Shown here: positions 63,727 to 64,000 of the stretch, in pieces
How positions within the stretch are numbered: position 1 is the first letter of the stretch
Layout of the letters: the number at the start of each line of letters is the position of its first letter
DNA from: Microbulbifer sp. GL-2
GTDB taxonomy: Bacteria; Pseudomonadota; Gammaproteobacteria; Pseudomonadales; Cellvibrionaceae
Direction of reading: 5' to 3'
DNA: 64,000 nucleotides
Assembly (NCBI RefSeq): GCF_007183175.1
Contig: NZ_AP019807.1
Span: 4,026,001-4,090,000, forward strand
The notes under the pieces: model-generated
What the model was told of the DNA's origin: nothing
Seen by the model: only the letters and a program-made list of their open reading frames with translations
Database searches by the model: none
Translations under genes and position numbers: made by a program

Positions 63727-64000
63727 TCAATTATCCTGCCCCTTGGCAGCCCGTGCCTCAACGTAGCTCGCCATTCTTTGCAGCCGGCCTTCCCACAGTG
63801 ACGTCTGTGTATTGATCCATTTTTCCGCAGCTGTCAATTGATTCGGTTTAATCTCACAAGTTCGCACCCGACCAATTTTTTTGGAATGGATCAATCCCGC
63901 ATCCTCCAGCACACCAATATGCTTCATGAAAGAAGGCAGTGCCATTGCAAATGGTTCGGCGAGTTCCGTGATCGATGCTGGTCCGCTTGTCAGGTGCTGA
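63727..64000 (-). CDS. ArsR-family transcriptional regulator (truncated by window edge)
   Basis: The frame is open past base 64000, so only the C-terminal ~90 residues are seen. The winged-helix part is ITELAEPFAMALPSFMKHIGVLEDAGLIHSKKIGRVRTCEI, the ArsR recognition helix and wing. The tail ends WEGRLQRMASYVEA. There is no visible metal-binding Cys. It is the likely regulator of the following SRPBCC gene and maybe of the cluster (inference from the common ArsR-SRPBCC pairing). Confidence 0.85.
   Translation of the reverse strand, partial: QHLTSGPASITELAEPFAMALPSFMKHIGVLEDAGLIHSKKIGRVRTCEIKPNQLTAAEKWINTQTSLWEGRLQRMASYVEARAAKGQDN

Noticed and set aside
57308..64000. Integron: integrase gene next to a row of small genes
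   Set aside because: The genes point towards the integrase instead of away from it, the recombinase shows no IntI-specific features, and I found no repeated attC-like sites between the genes.
1..64000. tRNA, rRNA, CRISPR arrays or complete insertion sequences
   Set aside because: None seen by eye on either strand; tRNA detection by eye is not exhaustive, so a covariance-model scan would be the deciding test.

Overview
The window is a chromosomal segment of an aerobic or facultative, heterotrophic Gram-negative bacterium, most likely a marine or soil gammaproteobacterium. I lean towards the Cellvibrionales/Microbulbifer-Pseudomonas side, but this is inference from gene families only. Supporting signs are a MipA/OmpV outer-membrane protein, lipoproteins, a bacterial FAN1 nuclease with its helicase, a curlin-repeat protein and large secreted lectin-like proteins. 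I found no rRNA, tRNA or CRISPR.

Layout. (1) 1-14.6 kb is accessory metabolism: a MarR regulator tail, an FAD monooxygenase, an aminotransferase/amidase/Ldh_2-type dehydrogenase group, an AraC regulator divergent from a flavin monooxygenase-epimerase-SDR operon, a cold-shock protein, and a LysR regulator divergent from an FMN azoreductase with a 33-bp operator-like palindrome between them. (2) 14.7-17.7 kb is an anaerobic class III ribonucleotide reductase operon. The glycyl-radical finger is a separate 59-residue gene between nrdD and nrdG, and the promoter carries two NrdR boxes and an FNR/Anr-type box. (3) 17.8-28.3 kb holds a frame-interrupted lipoprotein, a FAN1 nuclease and DinG/XPD-type helicase pair (the helicase is frame-interrupted), small membrane proteins and a frame-interrupted curlin-repeat amyloid protein.

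(4) 28.7-38.6 kb is an eleven-gene, tightly overlapping [NiFe]-hydrogenase operon of the cytosolic group 3b (NADP-linked, 'sulfhydrogenase') type: beta, an orphan cyclic-nucleotide-binding-domain protein, gamma, delta, alpha, maturation protease, a HypA-like protein with no cysteines, HypF, HypC, HypD and HypE. HypB is not present. The diaphorase half (beta/gamma) would couple NADP(H) to the hydrogenase half (delta/alpha), while the Hyp proteins build the Fe(CN)2CO site and insert nickel. (5) 38.7-52 kb holds a LysE-type exporter, a carboxymuconolactone decarboxylase-like protein, a secreted phosphodiesterase with C-type-lectin segments, an SMP-30 lactonase with pyroglutamyl peptidase, a TonB-like anchored protein, a P2-type cation ATPase and a 1161-residue secreted protein with a trefoil-like C-terminus. 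(6) 52-64 kb is patchier: an SDR, a Tat-exported serine hydrolase, an AT-rich alpha/beta hydrolase, an IS481-type transposase remnant, a conserved cysteine-rich protein and a tyrosine recombinase. These are followed by a one-strand run of small single-domain enzymes (two DHFR/RibD-like, DUF899, VOC, cupin, YdeI, SRPBCC, ArsR) that includes a decayed YciI-VOC fusion.

Three genes (18.8, 22.9 and 27.7 kb) have frames that are restored by adding single bases. Two of these breaks lie in short G tracts, so sequencing indels are the first explanation and tract slippage the second.
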